From Streptomyces huiliensis (GTDB lineage: Bacteria > Actinomycetota > Actinomycetes > Streptomycetales > Streptomycetaceae): 64,000 nucleotides of DNA. Below, one piece after another: positions 17,801-27,700 of this stretch; the stretch's first letter is position 1, and every line of letters starts with the position of its first letter. Position numbers and translations under genes: made by a program. Below the pieces are notes generated by a model. The model saw only the letters and a list, made by a program, of their open reading frames with translations, was not told the origin of the DNA and searched no databases. Where the stretch lies: assembly GCF_020037025.1 (NCBI RefSeq), contig NZ_JAIQLH010000068.1:1-64000 (forward strand), read 5' to 3'.

Positions 17801-19180
17801 GGCCGCTTCGTCGAGCTGGGCAAGCGGGACCTGCTGGACGACAACGCGCTTCCCCTCGGCGCGTTCGAGAAGTCCCTCTCGTACTTCGTGGTCGGCGTCT
17901 TCCCCTGGGCCACGGCGGCCAGCCCGCGCGCCGACGCCCATCTCGCGGCGTTGCGGGACGCCGTGCACCACGGTGACCTCCGTCCCCTGCCCCTGAGCAC
18001 CTACCCCGCCCACCGGGTACGGGAGGCGTTCGCCTGCCTCCAGCACTCCCGGCACATCGGCAAGGTCGTCGTCACCTTCGACCCCGACGAGCCCGTGTCC
18101 GTGACACCGCCCGCCGCACCGCCGCCGCTCGACGCCCGGGCGACGTATCTCATCACCGGGGGCCTCAGCGGCCTCGGCGCGGCCACCGCCCGCCATCTGG
18201 CCCGCCGGGGAGCCCGCCACCTGACCCTCGTCGGCCGCCGGGGAACCGGCACACCCGAGGGGCCCGCCCTCCTCGACGACCTCGCGGAAGCCGGTGCCGA
18301 GGCCGCGGTGCACGCCGTCGACGCGAGTGACGTCCCGTCGCTGCGCGGCGTGCTGGACGCCATCGACACCGGCGGACGGCGGCTGGCCGGCGTCGTGCAC
18401 GCGGCCATGGTCCTGGACGACGCCCCGCTCACCGACCTCACCGACGAGCGCCTGCGGGCCGTCCTGGCCCCCAAGATGACCGCCGGGCTCCTGCTCGACG
18501 ACCTCACCCGCCACCGCGACCTCGACTTCTTCGTCACCTACAGCTCCGCGGCGGCTCTGGCCGGCAACCTGAGGCAGACTCCGTACGCCGCCGGGAACCT
18601 GGCGCTCGACGCCATGGTCCGTGCGCGGCGGCGGGCCGGTCTCCCGGGCCTGTCCGTGCGCTGGGGAGCCCTCGACGACGTCGGCTTCGTCCGGCGGGCC
18701 CGGGACACGGGGCGGACCGTGGTGCCGTACTCCGTCACGACCCTCTCGTCGGAGGAGGCACTGGCCGAACTCGACGCGCTGCTGGCGCGACCCGACGTGG
18801 ACGTCGTGACCGTCGGCCGGTTCGACTGGGACCGTGCCGCGCCGTTCCTGCACACGCTGTCCGCCCCGCGCACGGCCGGTCTGCTACCGGACGAAAAGGA
18901 CACCGCCGGCGTCCCCGGCACCGTGCCGTCCGACCCCGCACGGGCCGCGGACGTCCTGGCCGAACTGCTCGCCCGGGTCCTGCACACCGCTCCCGACCGC
19001 GTCGACCGTACCCGCCCCCTGGAGCAGATGGGCATGGACTCACTGACGGCCTCCGAACTCGCGGTCCTGATCCGGCAGCGCTTCGGCCGCACGATCCCCA
19101 CCATGGAGCTGCTGGGCACGACGACCCCGGCCGAGCTCGTCGGCCGCCTCCTCGCCCGCCACGCCGAGGCCGCCCGATGA
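11816..19180 (+). CDS. Highly reducing type I PKS, KS-AT-DH-cMT-ER-KR-ACP (PKS1)
   Basis: A 2454-residue single-module megasynthase that builds a reduced, C-methylated polyketide chain. The KS (about 5-430) has Cys178 in DTACSS plus EAHGTGT and NLGHLEAASG. The AT (about 520-830) has Ser620 in GHSVGE and a YAFH motif. The DH (about 895-1170) has His923 and Asp1085 in LLDGALQ. The C-methyltransferase (about 1250-1540) has VLEVGAGTGG. The ER (about 1770-2080) has VHGGAGGVGL. The KR (about 2108-2290) has TGGLSGLG, an LDD motif and the Ser/Tyr/Asn set. The ACP carries Ser2409 in GMDSL. There is no loading domain and no thioesterase. The GTG start has AGGAAGG upstream. The stop overlaps the thioester-reductase start (ATGA). 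The order is that of fungal highly reducing PKSs. Confidence 0.9.
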   Translation: MAGSDAVAVVGVGCRLPGGIRSLDALWETLAAGRDTIGEVPPERFDASSFTGADVPCPPGLSYTSAGGFLEDDPALFDADYFRMSPKEASRVDPQQRLLLECAVEALDDAGLDAAGLAGGDTAVVMGACTSEHFILQQRRLRTMNAYTMSGGAGGNTANRISHFLDVRGPSLAVDTACSSGLTAVHTACEQVRSGRSALALAGGVNVLLGPGGFVGFSQASMLSPTGRCRPFSAAADGFVRAEGAGVLVLKPLAAALADGDRVHAVIVASGMNADGRTAGLPMPSAQAQAALLRDVYERAGIAPEEVAYVEAHGTGTQVGDPVECEALGAALGRHRADGGLPIGSLKPNLGHLEAASGIAGLLKGLLVLREGRIPATLHAEPLNDAIDFAGLGLAPVTTDRPLPRTGRGLVGVNSFGFGGANTHVVLAPAPVARGTVPHTERLPVLVSARTPEALAAAAGAWADRLADAGPDAFYDLAFTSFRRTRHEHRLALLADGPREAADALRTAARGEPDAACASAVAVRGGRTAFVFCGGGANWVGMGRELLATDQAFTAEAAAVDEELTHRLGWSVLEEMAHPDDPERWDRTEVAQPLLFAVQAGLVAALAARGITPAAVTGHSVGEVAAAYCAGALDRAAACRVIVERGKAQAMTAGSGRMAAVGLGEEEAVRLLEDRCPGRLVVAAVNSDRDVTVAGDAGALAALGAELTAEGVFFRDIGLDYAFHTAAMDPLRDAVKSGLAGLAVGDGRLPVVSGVTGERVESRFLDADYWWSSLREPVRFSRAVAELTGPEGCDALVEIGPHPVLATYLRRAAAPGTPVAVVPTLRRTDAGPAALDRTEAHLLAAGATGERRYFPRPGRVVTTPAYPWQRERHWNGEPSWWYERATEAEAGPSHPLLGHRQPTALPTWSRRLAPGGPRWLADHTVGGAVVLPASAFLELALAAGEPTLGGPVEATRLAIRRSVTVPSDSSGTELVLDCSLSPQGEFTVATRRGTDGEWVEHARCRVRRLLRDRPPALDAAAVARRLPGHRAAEAHYAAAERTGVRYGPAFRPLTGLRTGDGEVLASYAADPGTGTGYLAHPALLDGALQAVLPLAQAALGERMAFLPIGFEAVRCWQPLPTAGTVHVRTHAAPSQEPSWSLTIAGEDGTVALELLGIRAQRFDAVPTAPPSRLTEVLRAAPLPGPAAPSEGRPPADVLAAAAPGLTALTARWHAHPYARGRASAMEISAHCTAAAVAGLLPDRERFTIEDLLLAGALPRHVRLLRTLLATAAEYGLFTAEDGGWRRAADPDPHRVLQDAVRTMPAAITTFHTHAVCGLRLAGVLRGECDPLELLFFGPDPLAARYYDADGINRYHGEVARLLVRALSAGRPADRPLRVLEVGAGTGGTTALILPELPPGRCRYVYTDVSAVFFPQARHRFRDFPFLTCRRLDLTADPAEQGFEDGSFDLVIAANSLHTAHDPDRALSHVHRLLADDGHLLALESHHTPLVAPVFGLLDSFWPAGGTAPLLAYEEWQSLLERNGFTGTVRAGDPEEPARGDQSVLLAARHPRPPCAPAPAPADGRRRLLAPLYATGDDDGILAALRSRLTPGTVSPAEAGTDPGAWAEYLGAGTAPVDVLLTAGADDGPAAERAGRALHGCAVLRALADAALRLPREREVTVWLVLHGDAFDERSVPGHAGAGAALWGAARSLANEHPRLRVRRVALCTAGDGTEVPAGRLADELLACDDGNDADEDEVVLTPGGRFVPRVVPLPPYRRPSSGPGLPRGSYSLMVENPGLRYRLGWAPCETPVPGPGEVVVEVAAVGLNYRDVLTVTGLVPMPTTAVGLECAGTVTAVGPGVRHPAPGDRVMGMSNACLGTHARCRADRVVPVPDTMTFAEAATLLCAFLTVQHGLGHLARLAAGERVLVHGGAGGVGLAALQYARRAGARVTATAGTPAKRDLLRLLGAEHVLDSRGLRFADQVLEVTGGEGVDIVLNSLAGEAMTRGLDVLRPEGRFVELGKRDLLDDNALPLGAFEKSLSYFVVGVFPWATAASPRADAHLAALRDAVHHGDLRPLPLSTYPAHRVREAFACLQHSRHIGKVVVTFDPDEPVSVTPPAAPPPLDARATYLITGGLSGLGAATARHLARRGARHLTLVGRRGTGTPEGPALLDDLAEAGAEAAVHAVDASDVPSLRGVLDAIDTGGRRLAGVVHAAMVLDDAPLTDLTDERLRAVLAPKMTAGLLLDDLTRHRDLDFFVTYSSAAALAGNLRQTPYAAGNLALDAMVRARRRAGLPGLSVRWGALDDVGFVRRARDTGRTVVPYSVTTLSSEEALAELDALLARPDVDVVTVGRFDWDRAAPFLHTLSAPRTAGLLPDEKDTAGVPGTVPSDPARAADVLAELLARVLHTAPDRVDRTRPLEQMGMDSLTASELAVLIRQRFGRTIPTMELLGTTTPAELVGRLLARHAEAAR

Positions 19181-20256
19181 CCGTCCTGCTCACCGGGGGC
19201 ACCGGCTTCCTCGGCCTCCACCTCATCCGTGAACTCCTCGCCCGGCACGACCGCCTGACCCTCCTGGCCCGGGCCGCCTCCCCGCCCGCCCTACCGCGCG
19301 TCGCACGCTTCCTGCGCCACCACGGCATGCCGGACCACGAGACGCGACGGCTGCCGGAACGCCTGCGCGTGGTCGACGGCGACGTCACCGCCCCCCGCCT
19401 GGGCCTGCCGGAGCCGGCCTTCCGGCGGCTGGCCGACGAGGCCGACACGGTCTGGCACTGCGCCGCCGACATCAGCCTCGACCCGGCCGGCTCCGCCGTC
19501 CGCACCGCCAACACCAACGGCATGCGGCAGGTGCTGGCCCTGCTCGACGCCGGGGAGCGCGCTCCCCGGCTCGTCCACTCCGGCAGCCTCGCCGTGGCGG
19601 GGGCCCAAGAGGACGGCACGGTCCCCGAGACGCTGCTCGACGGCGCCCACGGCTTCAACTCCCCCTACGAGGAGTCCAAGTTCCTCTGCGAACTCCTCGT
19701 CCACGACTGGTGCACACGCCGGGGGCGCTCCGCGGCGGTCTTCCGCCTGCCCGGCCTGGTCACCGCCACGCCCGCCTATCCCGGACGGCCACGCGGCCCG
19801 CTGGACGTCTGCACGCCCCTGATACACACGATGCTCCGGACCCTCCCGGAGGTCGTCGGCCCCACCGGGACGGTCCGCCTGCCGGGCACCCGCCCGGACG
19901 CCGTGCACAACTACCTGCCCGTGGAGCACGTCGCCCGCGTCATGGCGGAATCCCTGGACCGCGCGCCGTCCACCGGCGGCATGTACCTGCAGCACATCGC
20001 CCACCAGGAGGGCACGCCCGTGTCCGCGCTCCTCGCGGCCGTCACCCGCGGGCTCGGCGGCAGTCCCACCTTCGTCCTCGACCCGGAACCGCCCGGGACG
20101 GAAGCGGAACGGACCATGCACCGGCGATGGGTCCGGTACCTGCCCTTCATGCGGCAGCGCCGTCGCTACGAGGTCACCCGGGCGGCGGCCCTGGGGCTCG
20201 CCTGGCCCGCGGGCCGGCCTCTCGACGAGGCGTACCTGTCGTCCCGTCCGACGTGA
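19177..20256 (+). CDS. Stand-alone thioester reductase-like SDR
   Basis: A 359-residue extended short-chain dehydrogenase like the terminal reductase domains of NRPS/PKS and carboxylic acid reductases. It shows the NADPH Rossmann loop GGTGFLGLHL (6-15), VVDGDVTAPRLGL, HCAADISLD, a catalytic Ser in VHSGSLAV and YEESK (Tyr164, Lys168). Such domains release ACP-bound thioesters as aldehydes or alcohols. Here it is encoded separately and coupled to PKS1 by an ATGA overlap. Since neither PKS has a thioesterase, it is the natural candidate for chain release in trans. The release product (aldehyde or alcohol) cannot be read from the sequence. Confidence 0.85.
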   Translation: MTVLLTGGTGFLGLHLIRELLARHDRLTLLARAASPPALPRVARFLRHHGMPDHETRRLPERLRVVDGDVTAPRLGLPEPAFRRLADEADTVWHCAADISLDPAGSAVRTANTNGMRQVLALLDAGERAPRLVHSGSLAVAGAQEDGTVPETLLDGAHGFNSPYEESKFLCELLVHDWCTRRGRSAAVFRLPGLVTATPAYPGRPRGPLDVCTPLIHTMLRTLPEVVGPTGTVRLPGTRPDAVHNYLPVEHVARVMAESLDRAPSTGGMYLQHIAHQEGTPVSALLAAVTRGLGGSPTFVLDPEPPGTEAERTMHRRWVRYLPFMRQRRRYEVTRAAALGLAWPAGRPLDEAYLSSRPT

Positions 20257-20273
20257 ACGGGAGGGCAGGGGAA

Positions 20274-21494
20274 ATGACTTCTCCGGTGAGCCCGCGCGAG
20301 ATCGGTGTGGACCCCGCGGCCGAAGCGCTCCTCGCCTCGGTCGTGGCCGACGCGCGGGAAGGGCAGTACGCGACGTACCACCGGCTGCGCACCATGGCAC
20401 CGCTCCTGCGCACCTCCAACGGCACGCTGGTGCTGACCCGTTACGAGGACTGCGCCACCGCGATCCGCCACCGCGACCTCGGAGCGGCCCGGCCGACGGT
20501 CTGGAGCACGCACGGCAGGGCCGGGGCCTCCCTCCACTCCCTCGTGGGGATCCTGCCGTTCAGCGACCCCCCGGACCACACCCGGTTGCGCCGCGCGGTC
20601 GCATCGGCCTTCACCGCCGACGCCGTCGAGCGGCTGCGCGCGTCCGTCACCCGCCATGCGGAGACGTGCGTCGCCGGCCTGGCCGACCACGGCGACTTCA
20701 TGGCCGCTGTGGCCCGGCCCCTGACGCTCCATGTGACCGCCGAACTCCTCGGCGTCCCCGCCGCGGACCGCCCCTTCCTCGCGACGGTCGCCCAAGCGGC
20801 GGCGGCACTCGTGGAGCCCTTCACCGACGAACCGACGCTCGCCCGGACGGCCGCGGCGGCCCGCGAACTGTACGCCTACTTCACCGACGTGCTCGCGGAA
20901 AAGCGCCGGCACCCCGCTCCGGACCTGCTGAGCCGGCTGGAATCGTCCCGGGACGAATCGGGCCTGGACACTCTCGAAGTCGTCGCCCTCGCCGCCACCT
21001 TGTTCGTCGCGGGCTGCAACGCGGCCCATATGCTCGGCAACGGCCTGCGCGCGCTCCTCGACACCCCCGCGCAGTTCGCACTGCTGCGCCGCCGGCCGGA
21101 CCTCACGGCGTCCGCCGTCGAGGAAATGCTGCGCTACGACCCCCCTGTCCAGGTCATGGCCCGCCGCGCGCGGACGGCGCTGACCCTCGCGGGTCTGGAA
21201 ATCGAGGCCGGCGCCCTGGTCGTGGCCGTGCTCGCGGCCGCGAACCGCGACCCCGACCGGTTCACCGACCCGGACCGCTTCGACATCATCCGCGACGAAG
21301 GGCCCCACCTCTCCTTCGCCGGCGGTGCTCACTACTGCCTCGGCTCTCAACTGGCCCGTCTGCAAGCGGAGATCGTCTTCAGTCGGCTGCCGGCAGTCTG
21401 GGGCCGGATCGAACCCGCCGGGCCCGCGGTACTGCGGCCGGAAAGCACGATGCGCAGGCTGCAGAGCCTGCCGGTCCGGGTGCACGCGGCCTGA
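20274..21494 (+). CDS. Cytochrome P450 with altered I-helix
   Basis: A 406-residue soluble bacterial P450. It has PDHTRLRRAV in the C-helix region, the K-helix pair in EEMLRYDPPVQ, and the heme loop SFAGGAHYCLG with Cys355 as iron ligand. The I-helix reads AGCNAAH around residue 245, where most P450s have AG(H/x)(E/D)TT. The acid and the threonine used for oxygen activation are therefore both absent. The family is still clear. The start ATG follows AGGGGA, 17 bp after the reductase stop. It probably tailors the PKS product, possibly by an unusual mechanism or with help from a substrate hydroxyl. Confidence 0.9.
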   Translation: MTSPVSPREIGVDPAAEALLASVVADAREGQYATYHRLRTMAPLLRTSNGTLVLTRYEDCATAIRHRDLGAARPTVWSTHGRAGASLHSLVGILPFSDPPDHTRLRRAVASAFTADAVERLRASVTRHAETCVAGLADHGDFMAAVARPLTLHVTAELLGVPAADRPFLATVAQAAAALVEPFTDEPTLARTAAAARELYAYFTDVLAEKRRHPAPDLLSRLESSRDESGLDTLEVVALAATLFVAGCNAAHMLGNGLRALLDTPAQFALLRRRPDLTASAVEEMLRYDPPVQVMARRARTALTLAGLEIEAGALVVAVLAAANRDPDRFTDPDRFDIIRDEGPHLSFAGGAHYCLGSQLARLQAEIVFSRLPAVWGRIEPAGPAVLRPESTMRRLQSLPVRVHAA

Positions 21495-21683
21495 AGCCGA
21501 CGGGCGCTCTCACCCTCACCTCGTCACCGAACGCCGCCCGTACGCCAAGAGCGCCGTCCACGCCCGGTGGTTCACCGACACCGGCCGAGCCCGGCCGGCC
21601 CTGGTCACCTCCGCGGGACGGGGAAGGGGCCGGAGCGACCGAACGTATCCCCGACCGACGGGGCGGGTGAACGGGCCGCCCGC

Positions 21684-21705
21684 GAGGGGTAACCCCCTGT
21701 GGGGG
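21684..21705. promoter_or_regulatory. Nested palindromes in the P450-PKS2 gap
   Basis: In the 259-bp gap between the P450 stop and PKS2, GGGGT-A-ACCCC is followed at once by CCCCC-TGT-GGGGG. Together they form overlapping inverted repeats about 50 bp before the PKS2 start. They could be an operator or part of an internal promoter; no gene is seen in the gap. Confidence 0.35.
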
Positions 21706-21753
21706 TCATTGTCTCGTTATGGGGCGTCTCGCTCCTGGCGTGTGGGGGGTGCC

Positions 21754-24700
21754 ATGGCCGTACTGCCGTCGGGTCCTGGTGGAGGTCCGGTCGCGGTCGT
21801 CGGGGTGTCGTGCCGGCTGCCCGGGGGCGTCGGCGACCTGTCCGCCCTGTGGGAGGTGCTGGAGCAGGGGCGGGACCTGGTCGGGGAAGTGCCGGCGGAC
21901 CGGTTCGACGCGCGCCGGTTCGTCGACACGTCGATGCCGCGCAGCGGCAAGAGCTGTACGGCGGCGGGGGGATTCCTCGACGACGTCGCCGGTTTCGACG
22001 CCGGGTACTTCGGGATCGCCCCCAAGGAAGCGTCGCGGATGGACCCGCAGCACCGGCTGCTGCTGGAGCTGGCCGTGGAGGCGCTGGACGACGCGGGCAT
22101 CGCGCCCGCGCGGCTGGCCGGTTCGGACACGGCCGTGTTCGTCGGGGTGTCGGACACGTCGTACGGCGGCCTGCAGATGATGCACCCCGAGGCGGTCAAC
22201 GCCTACACCATGTCCGGCGGCGCGTCGTCCATCGCGGCGAACCGGCTGTCGCACTTCTTCGACCTGCGCGGGCCCAGCATGGTGGTGGACACGGCGTGTT
22301 CGTCCTCGCTGGTGGCGCTGGACCGGGCGTGCCGCACCCTGGCGGACGGCACCAGCGCGGCGGCGCTGTGCGCGGGAGTGAACGTCCTGCTGAGCCCTTA
22401 CCACTTCGTCGGGTTCTCCCAGGCGGCCATGTTGTCGCCGACGGGCAGGTGCGCCGCGTTCTCCGCCGCCGCCGACGGCTTCGTCCGGGCGGAGGGCGGC
22501 GGTGTGGTGGTGCTGAAGCCGGCGGCGGACGCCGTGGCCGACGGCGACCGGATCCACGGTCTGATCCTGGGCACGGGGACGAACAGCGACGGCCGGACCA
22601 TGGGTCTCGCCCTGCCGAGCGCGCCGGCGCAGGAGGAGTTGCTGCGGTCGGTGTACGAGGGGGCGGGCATCGACCCGGACGAGCTCGTGTACCTGGAGGC
22701 GCACGGTACGGGGACCCCCGTCGGGGACCCCGTGGAGTGCCGGGCCATCGGCCGGGCCCTGGGGCGGCGGCGGACCACCGGGGTCCTGCCCATCGGCTCG
22801 GTGAAGACCAACTTCGGTCATCTGGAGCCCGCTTCGGGGATCGTGGGCCTGCTCAAGGCCCTCCTCGTGCTCCGGCACCGGACCGTCCCGCCGACGCTGC
22901 ACGCCGTCCCCGCCCATCCCGACATCGACTTCGGCGGGCTGAACATCGCGCCGGCCGTCGAGGCGCGTCCGACCGCGGCCGTCGTCCGTCCCGTCGTCGG
23001 CGTCAACTCCTTCGGATTCGGCGGCTCGAACGCTCATGTGGCTCTGGCGGCCGGCCCCGGCGCGGCGTCGGACCGTGAGTCGCCGGGGCCGGGTCTCGCG
23101 GGAAGGCCCCTGCCGCTCGTCGTCTCGGCGCGCACGGCGCCGGCGCTGGCCGAGGCCGCCGCCGCCATGGCCGCCCAGCTCGAACGAGGCTTCAGCGAGG
23201 GCGAGTTCCACGACATCGCCTACACCGCGTGCCGGCGCCGCGGACTCCATCCGCACCGGCTGGCCGTCCTGGCGACCGCGAGGACGGCCGTCCCGCTGCT
23301 GCGGTCCTTCACGCTCCCGGAACACGGCCCCGGAACGGAGGCGCAGGCCCCCGCGGCACCGGCCGAGTCGGCTCCCGCGCCTCCCGCGCCTCCCGCGGAC
23401 CCGGAACCGGCCCTCGGCGAGGGGCTCCAGGGCCTGGGGATGACGTCTCAGGCGGTCGAGCACGGACGGGTCGCGTTCGTCTTCCCGGGCAACGGGTCGC
23501 AGTGGGCCGGCATGGCCGCCGACCTGCTGGAGAACAGCGCCGCGTTCCGCGCGGCGGTCGCGGAGGCGGACGAGCGTCTCTCGCCGCTCCTGGGCTGGTC
23601 ACCGCTCGACGAGCTCGCGGCGCCGCCGGAGGCGCAGCGCATGGCGCTGACGCGGGTCGCGCAGCCGCTGCTGTTCGCCGTCCAGGTCGGCTTGGCCCGG
23701 CTCCTGGCGGAGCAGGGCATCATGCCGTACTGCGTGCTCGGGCACAGCGTCGGCGAGGTGGCGGCCGCATACGTGGCGGGCGTGCTCGACCTGGGGCAGG
23801 CGGCCCGGGTGGTCGCGGCGCGCAGCGCACGGCAGGCGGACACCGCCGGATCGGGCCGGATGGCGGCCGTGGCGCTCGGCGAGGCCGATGCCCGGAAGGC
23901 GCTGGCCGGCCACCCCGGGCTGGAGGTGGCCGCCGTCAACAGCGGGCGCGACGTGACCGTCGCCGGCCCGGCCGACGCCGTGCGCGCGTTCCTGGCGCGG
24001 CTGGGGGAGAGGGGGGTGGCCGGCACGGAACTCGGCGTGGACCACGCGTTCCACAGCGTGGCCATGGACCCCGTCGAGCAGCCGCTGCGGGAGGCGCTCG
24101 CGGACCTGCGGCCCGCGCCCCCGGCCGTGCCGATGATCTCCACCGTGACCGGGCAGCCGGTGGACGGCGCCGGCCTGGACGCGGCGTACTGGTGGCGCAA
24201 CGTCCGCGAACCCGTCGCGTTCGCCCCCGCCGTCGAACGCGCCCTCGACCTCGGTGCCGACATCCTCCTGGAGGTCGGCCCGCATCCCGTCCTGAGCCCC
24301 TTCCTGCGGCGGATCGCCGCCAGCCGGCCGCGCACGACGATCGCGGTGACCGGCACGCTGCGGCGGGGCGAACCCGGCGCGGAGGCGATGGGACGGGCCG
24401 TCGCCACGCTGCTCGCCCAGGGTGCGGAGCCGGACTGGCGCGCGTACTTCCCCGAAAGGGGCGCGGTGGCCGACCTGCCCGCCTACCCCTGGCAGCGGGA
24501 ACGCCACTGGAACGGCACGCCCCACAGCTGGCTGCGCACCAGCGGGTCCGGCGAACTGGAGCACCCTCTGCTGGGCGAGCGGCTGCCCGCGCCGTGGCCG
24601 ACCTGGCAAGGGACGGTGGAACCGGTCCTCGTGCCCTGGCTGGCCGATCACCAACTGGCCGGATCCGTGGTCGTCCCGGCGACCGCCTACGTGGAGATGG

Positions 24701-27700
24701 CCCTGGCGGCCGGGAAACTCTCGCTGGAGAGCGCGGCCGAAGTGGACCATCTGGAGATCACCCGCCCCCTGGTGGTCCCATGGGCGGACGCCGGCAGCGT
24801 CCGCGTCCAGCTCGCGATCAGCCCCGATGACGGGCGGGTGCACATCACCAGCACCGACGCCCGGGCCCAGCGGCCGCGCCCGCATGTACGGGCACGGGTC
24901 CGGGCGCTGTACGGTCACGCCCCGGCGGACGTCGACGTGGCCGCCGCCCGGGCGCGCTGCCCCCGTACCGTCACCGGCGCGGAGCACTACGAGTCCGTCG
25001 GCCGGGCCGGACTGCGCTACGGGCCCGCCTTCCGGCTCCTCGACGTGCTGCACGTGGGCGACGGCGAGGTGCTGGCGGCCTACCGGCACCAGGCGGCGGA
25101 CGACCCGTTTACCGCCCACCCGGCCCTGCTGGACGCCGCCTTGCAGGCGGGGGCGCCGCTGCTCGGCGAGGCCGTGGCGGACGGCGCCGTGTACCTGCCG
25201 GCCGCGATCGGTGCCGCCCGGGTGTGGCACCGCCCGGCGGCGACCGGGTGGGCGTACGTGCGCCCGCTCTCGGCCTCCGGGACCGAGGTGTGCTGGGACG
25301 TCCTGATCACGGACGACGACGGCCGGGTCAGCGCCGAGCTGCGGAGCTGCCGCCTCCGCCGGCTGGCCGGAGCCCACCGCACCCCCGTGACCGTCCACCA
25401 CACCGTCCTCCGGGCGGTCACTCCTCTCGACGAGCCGGTATCGGACGCACTGTCGCCGGGCGAGCCGCCGATGACCGCGACGGACATCGCCTCGGCGGCC
25501 ACGCGACAGGTGGCGGCGCTGCGCGCCGACTGGCACGGTCACGACTACCCCCGGTTCGCGGCGGCGCTCAAGAGGGCCGCCGCCCACTGCTACGCCGCCG
25601 CCCTCGCCGACGTCCTCCCGCGCCCGGACGCCTCCTTCACACCGGCCGACCTCCTCCGCGCCGGCACGCTTCCCCGGCACGCGGCCTTCCTCGTCGCGAT
25701 GCTGCCCGAACTGCGCCGTCACCGTCTGCTCGGCCGGGACGGCGCCGGCGGGCACCGGCTGCTCCGCACCCGGTTCGACGGCGCCGGGGCGCTGCGCGAC
25801 CTGATCCTGCGCTTCCCCCGCTACGCCCCTGAAGGCCGCCTGGCGCTCCACGGCCTGCGCGCGCTGCGGGCCACGGGCGGACACCACCCGGTCGAGCACC
25901 TGCTCTCCGAAGGCGGCCTGGCCGATCTCGAGCAGCTGTACGACACGGGGGTCATCGGCCGCTTCCACAACCGGCTGGCGCAGGCGCTCCTGCGCGTCGT
26001 CGTGGAGCGATGGCCGGACGACCGCCCCCTGCGCGTGCTGGAGGTCGGCGCGGGCACCGGCGGTACGACGGCGGCCTTGCTGCCGCTGCTGCCTCCCGAG
26101 CGCACCCAGTACGTCTTCACCGACGTCTCCCCGGCCTTCCTCACCCGAGCCGAACACCGCTTCGCCGCCTACGACTTCCTCACCTTCCGTACCCTCGACC
26201 TCGATGCCGACCCCGTCGGGCAGGGCCTGGCCGAGGGAACCTTCGACATCGTCGTCGCGGCCAACGCCCTCCACACCGCGCGGTCCGCCGAGACCGCCGT
26301 CCGCAACGTGGCGGCGCTGACGGCGTCGAACGGCCTGCTGCTGGCCGTCGAGAGTCACGACCCGTACGTCCTGGCGCCCTTCTTCGGCACCCTGGACACC
26401 TTCTGGGACCGCACCGACCACGACGAACGCCCCGACTCGCCCCTCCTGACGGCCGACCGGTGGGTCGCCCTGCTCACCCGCTGCGGTTTCACCGACGCCG
26501 TCCGCACCGGCGACGACACCGCGCCCTGCCGCGACGACTTCTCCGTCCTGCTCGCCAACGCGCCGCGACGCTCCACCCGGCGACCGGCGCGGGCGCCCGG
26601 GCCCGGGCGCCCCTGGCACATCGTGGCGGAGACGCGCGAGGAACTCACCCTGGCGCGGGCGGTGGCCGCCCGTCTCCCGCGGCCGGAGGGAGGCGCCGCC
26701 CACCGCGTGGACGCCGTGGAGGACACGACCGCGCCCCGGCCCGCGACACCGAGCGGTGGCACCGCCGGGACCTGCGTCATCCTCGGCGCGCACCACCTGC
26801 CCGAGCCCACCGCCGCCGTCGCGCTGACCACCCGGCGCGCGGCACTTCTGAGGCGGATCACGGCCGCCGGCACCCGCCCGCCGGAAGGCGCCCGGGCGGA
26901 GCTGATCGTGGTCACCCGGCCCAGCGGCGCCCTGCCCCCGCCCGAACGCCCGCTCGCGCCCGAGGACGCCGCCGTCTGGGGCATCATGCGTACCCTGGCC
27001 AACGAGGAAACCGGGGTGTCCATGCGCACCGTCTCGCTGGACCGTTCCGGCCGGACGGAGACCGACGCCCGGCGCCTGGCCCGCGAACTGCTCGCAACGA
27101 CCGACGAGACGGAGGTGGCCCTCACCCGCTCCGGAGGCCGCTTCGCCCCCAGGGAACTGCCGCTGCCGGCCGGCCACACCACCACGACCGCCGCACCCAC
27201 CACCGCGTACGCCCTGGAGATCCGCACGCCCGGCCTCTCCTACCGGCCCGTCTGGGTGGAACGCACCCAGGAACCGGTGGGCCCCGGCGAGGTCGCCATC
27301 GACGTACGCGCCGCGGCCCTCAACTACCGGGACGTCATGCAGGCCGTCGGCCTCCTGCCCGCGGAGGCCGTCGAGGGCACCTACACGGAGACGGGCCCGG
27401 GCCTGGAGTGCGCCGGCGTCGTCACCGCCGTCGGCGACGGCGTCACCGCGTTCCGCCCCGGCGACCGCGTCTTCGCCCTCGCACCGGCCTCCCTCGCGTC
27501 CCGGACGCGCACCGTCGCCCAGGCCGTCGGACACATGCCGCACGGGATGTCCTTCGCGGAAGCCGCCACGCTCCCCGTCGTCTTCGCCACCGTCCACTAC
27601 GGCCTCCACGACCTCGCCCGCCTGCGTCGCGGGGAGACGGTCCTGGTTCACGGCGGCGCGGGAGGCGTCGGCCTGGCCGCGCTGCGCCACGCCCGGCTGT

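Noticed and set aside
21325..21753. Extended N-terminus of PKS2 overlapping the P450 gene
   Set aside because: Out-of-frame P450 sequence; the KS starts at ATG 21754.
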